From Arthrobacter sp. Edens01 (lineage in GTDB: Bacteria; Actinomycetota; Actinomycetes; Actinomycetales; Micrococcaceae), in the NCBI RefSeq assembly GCF_001307035.1, contig NZ_LKIU01000002.1, positions 603,088 through 667,087 of the forward strand: a DNA stretch of 64,000 bases, given 5' to 3'. Each line of letters begins with the position of its first letter. Positions within the stretch are counted from its first letter, which is position 1. The position numbers were made by a program, and so were the translations under genes. The notes below the pieces were generated by a model. The model was not told the DNA's origin. It made no database searches and worked only from the letters and a program-made list of their open reading frames with translations. Below, piece after piece: positions 62,209 to 64,000 of the stretch.

Positions 62209-62705
62209 AGTCCGCGCCGCAGCTCCAGACGGAGAGCTACGGCGCGGACTCTGTCCGTTTCTGCCGCGGCAACGGCGGTTTCGTAGACCCCGGGTGCCAC
62301 CGGGCACACGCGGACCCTGAGGATTCGCACGTTCCGGTGCAGCCGGGTCCCTTCCCGCCCGCGGACCAGGTTGGTACGCAGCTGCAGCCGTTCAAACTCC
62401 TCAAAATCCATCCAGCGGGCCAGCTGCTGAAGCGGACGTGTTCCGGCGAGGACCTCAAGCGCCCCCATTGTGACTGAGCGGGAGATTGCCTCAATCCGGG
62501 CGTCGTCTTCCGGGGAGCTGGACCAGTTCGCTTCCGTCTTAGCCGGGGCGGGGCGCAGTTCCCTTATGACGGCCGGATGCCGCTGCGGGAGGACCGGTGG
62601 GGCCTGGCCAGGCACGGTGCTGAATACTGGAAGGGGTTCTCCGCTGGCCCTGGACAGTTCCGGGGAAGCCTCTCCCGGCGCGGGGAGAACGATCAGGATG
62701 CTCAT
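62178..62705 (-). CDS. Rv3235-family protein
   Basis: A 175-residue protein whose C-terminal half (LARWMDFEEFERLQLRTNLVRG ... RNVRILRVRVCPVAPGVYETAVAAAETDRVRAVALRLELRRGLWKVAALEIG) matches the actinobacterial Rv3235/DUF6459 family. The N-terminal 60 residues are Pro-rich and probably disordered. There is no signal peptide. GAAAGGACA precedes the ATG. It follows the LysM gene by 25 bp on the same strand, the association I recall from other actinobacteria near secA. Function unknown. Confidence 0.82.
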   Translation of the reverse strand: MSILIVLPAPGEASPELSRASGEPLPVFSTVPGQAPPVLPQRHPAVIRELRPAPAKTEANWSSSPEDDARIEAISRSVTMGALEVLAGTRPLQQLARWMDFEEFERLQLRTNLVRGREGTRLHRNVRILRVRVCPVAPGVYETAVAAAETDRVRAVALRLELRRGLWKVAALEIG

Positions 62706-62730
62706 GGGGGTGTCCTTTCCGATGGACCAG

Positions 62731-63507
62731 TTAGTAGTCAGCGGGCGGGGGAGGGACAGCCAGAACCTGTCCGGGGATTATCACGTTCGGATCCGGGCCG
62801 ATGACAGAACGGTTGAGGTGGTACCAGCGGGGCCAGTGCCGGGAAATCTCCGCCTCGGCCGCAGAAGGACCGAGCTGTGCTGCGGCCAGCGCCCACAGCG
62901 TGTCCCCGGCCGCAACGGTGACGGTTTCGGCGGTCTGGGCAGGCCGCGGGGCGCGTGGGATGAGCAGCGAGCCGTTCAGCTGGCCGGAAGGCTGCCACGT
63001 AGGGTCTGCTGCCGGAGAGGAACGGGTGGCGGCGTCTGCACCGGCAGCTGACGGGCGCCAGACTGGATCCACCGGGGAAGAAGCAACAGCACCGATCGAC
63101 GTCGTGTTCTCAGTGCCGCCGGCCAGGGCTGGAAGGGGAACAGCCACCAGCTGCAGTCCGAGCGCTGCCGCTGCCAGCCTCCGCAGGAAGGCCGGGCTCA
63201 GGCGGCCGACGGCTCGGGCTGCCCCGGGGTTGCCGCTGCGCCAGAGGATCGCTGCGATGAAGCCTGCCGCAAGGCCCGCGGCCCACCAGAGCAGAACCAG
63301 GAGGCCGAGGAAACTGGCGCCGAGTCCGGCGCAGGTCTGAAGGTCCGGCAGGGAAAGTGCAGATCCCGGGGCCCAGGGCCACAGCCCACGGGGATCCGCG
63401 CCAAGCTGGGTCCCTGCCCAAAGCAGGAGTGCGCCTAGCCCCGCTGCAGTGACGGCGAGAACCAGGTCCTCAAGGACCCTGCCTGGTGCTGGTCTGTCCT
63501 GAGCCAT
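62731..63507 (-). CDS. LysM-domain membrane protein
   Basis: A 258-residue protein with three or four N-terminal hydrophobic segments (about 14-32 VLAVTAAGLGALLLWAG, 55-72 and others, plus about 112-127 AAALGLQLVAVPLPALAGG). A Ser/Ala/Pro-rich linker leads to a C-terminal LysM domain (about 195-245; VTVAAGDTLWALAAAQLGP ... WPRWYHLNRSVIGPDPNVIIPGQVLAV). LysM binds peptidoglycan, so the C-terminus should face the wall. I start at the ATG at 63507, which has GGAGG 6 bases upstream; a GTG 6 bp earlier overlaps that site. It is the first gene of a two-gene operon with the Rv3235-type gene. Phased T-tracts lie upstream. Confidence 0.85.
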   Translation of the reverse strand: MAQDRPAPGRVLEDLVLAVTAAGLGALLLWAGTQLGADPRGLWPWAPGSALSLPDLQTCAGLGASFLGLLVLLWWAAGLAAGFIAAILWRSGNPGAARAVGRLSPAFLRRLAAAALGLQLVAVPLPALAGGTENTTSIGAVASSPVDPVWRPSAAGADAATRSSPAADPTWQPSGQLNGSLLIPRAPRPAQTAETVTVAAGDTLWALAAAQLGPSAAEAEISRHWPRWYHLNRSVIGPDPNVIIPGQVLAVPPPPADY

Positions 63508-63537
63508 GGGCACCTCCGTGTTTGTTGCTCGATTCGG

Positions 63538-63607
63538 TTTCTATGTGTTTGATGCGTTTACCGTGCTCGTGGTTTTTGATGTGGTTTGGTGCAATTTCGT
63601 GCGATTT
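63538..63607. promoter_or_regulatory. Phased T-tract region between the LysM operon and the downstream gene
   Basis: On the plus strand TTT runs occur at 63538, 63548, 63557, 63575 (end of a T5), 63585, 63595 and 63605, so the last four repeat exactly every 10 bp. On the minus strand the same region is a series of 10-bp units beginning AAA (AAATCGCACG, AAATTGCACC, AAACCACATC, AAAAACCACG). It is an AT-rich island in a GC-rich genome, 31-100 bp upstream of the LysM start. Bent DNA or a direct-repeat regulator site is likely. Confidence 0.6.
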
Positions 63608-63702
63608 GGCAGAACTTGATGAAGGTTGATCCCCTTTACTACAGACTGATGAGCGTCCTGTCCAGAGTGGTGCGGCCGAAAAGGGCACGTTAGCCTTGCC
63701 CG

Positions 63703-64000
63703 ATGAGGTGGGAGGCTTTGTTCACGGATTTGGAGGCGCAGCTTGCTGCAGCCGGCCAGGCTGACCTTGAGGCGGAAATAGCCGACCGGCAGCGGGGAGA
63801 AGTTGCAGGGCTGGACCTGGCTGCGAGGCTCCGTGCGCAGCGGGGCAGGAGCCTGAGCGTCTACCTGGGGCTGGCCGGCGGACCGTTGAACGGGGTTCTG
63901 GGGCAGCTGGGTGCTGACTGGTTCCTGCTGGAATCAGCAGCGGGTTCGCATGTAGTGGCGCTTGACGCGGTGTCCATGATCGAGGGAATGAACCGATATT
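63703..64000 (+). CDS. Unknown protein, N-terminal part (cut by window end)
   Basis: An open frame from ATG 63703 runs off the end of the window after 99 codons. It begins MRWEALFTDLEAQLAAAGQADLEAEIADRQRGEVAGLDLAARL and continues GRSLSVYLGLAGGPLNGVLGQLGADWFLLESAAGSHVVALDAVSMIEGM. The first part is an acidic helical segment; the second looks like a beta-rich domain. There is no signal peptide. I do not recognise the family. It is divergent from the LysM operon, and codon third positions are G/C-rich, as expected of a real gene. Confidence 0.7.
   Translation, partial: MRWEALFTDLEAQLAAAGQADLEAEIADRQRGEVAGLDLAARLRAQRGRSLSVYLGLAGGPLNGVLGQLGADWFLLESAAGSHVVALDAVSMIEGMNRY

Noticed and set aside
1-64000. 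CRISPR arrays, insertion sequences, prophage, integrase-att structures
   Set aside because: No regularly spaced direct repeats, transposase, integrase or phage genes were seen; the only tRNA gene has no adjacent integrase or repeated 3' end.

Overview
The window is chromosomal DNA from a high-GC Gram-positive bacterium, most likely a Micrococcaceae actinobacterium (Arthrobacter or a close relative). This rests on gene content: mtrA-mtrB-lpqB, AdnA/AdnB, UvrD2 with a tetracysteine plus HRDC tail, a long-form HPF next to a SecA gene, and an Rv3235-type gene. GTG/TTG starts and 4-bp ATGA/GTGA gene overlaps are common. I see no insertion sequence, prophage, CRISPR array or rRNA. The region reads as a conserved core chromosome segment.

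Layout. 1-3.3 kb: end of hemC, then hemD-hemB-hemL (tetrapyrrole synthesis). 3.3-5.2 kb: a two-gene ABC exporter on the minus strand, bracketed by two near-identical long palindromes. 5.2-8.0 kb: methionine-type importer metN-metI-metQ (minus). 8.3-23.1 kb: DNA-repair block with a DEDDh exonuclease, an alkyltransferase-like protein, AdnA, AdnB, NudC and UvrD2. It is interrupted by an inverted GntR-ABC cassette and a phosphotransferase gene. 23.1-31 kb: an orphan ThiF/E1-like protein, a DUF45-type metallopeptidase, a zincin-like DUF2342 protein, a PDZ-Lon protease, a UPF0182 membrane protein and the initiator tRNA. From AdnA to UPF0182 the order resembles the M. tuberculosis Rv3202c-Rv3193c neighbourhood as I remember it.

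31-36.4 kb is an envelope-stress set: a small membrane protein, PspA, a TPM-domain protein and an HtrA-type protease. 36.6-41.5 kb: etfB-etfA, a PIG-L deacetylase, a methyltransferase, trmL and a J-domain protein. 41.7-45.6 kb: iscS-like cysteine desulfurase and mnmA (tRNA 2-thiouridine), chorismate mutase and a MetE-like protein. 45.6-51.8 kb (minus): DUF4166, then a DUF58-MoxR-DUF4350-DUF4129-membrane protein operon, divergent from mtrA-mtrB-lpqB (52.1-56.2 kb). 56.3-62.1 kb: comF-like, hpf, an AlkZ/YcaQ-like glycosylase and secA. The end holds an Rv3235-type gene and a LysM protein (minus), and a partial unknown gene (plus).

The main non-coding structures are: the palindrome pair around the ABC operon; perfect hairpins at several operon ends; a three-tier hairpin upstream of mtrA; a GntR operator-like palindrome; a palindrome and hairpin upstream of hpf; a 38-bp tandem duplication spanning the convergent stops of secA and its neighbour; and seven T-tracts, mostly 10 bp apart, in the last intergenic region. 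No wholly new multi-gene system is evident. The strongest leads are these non-coding structures, the orphan ThiF-like protein, the phosphotransferase without its metal-site Asp, and the MetE-like protein without cysteines.
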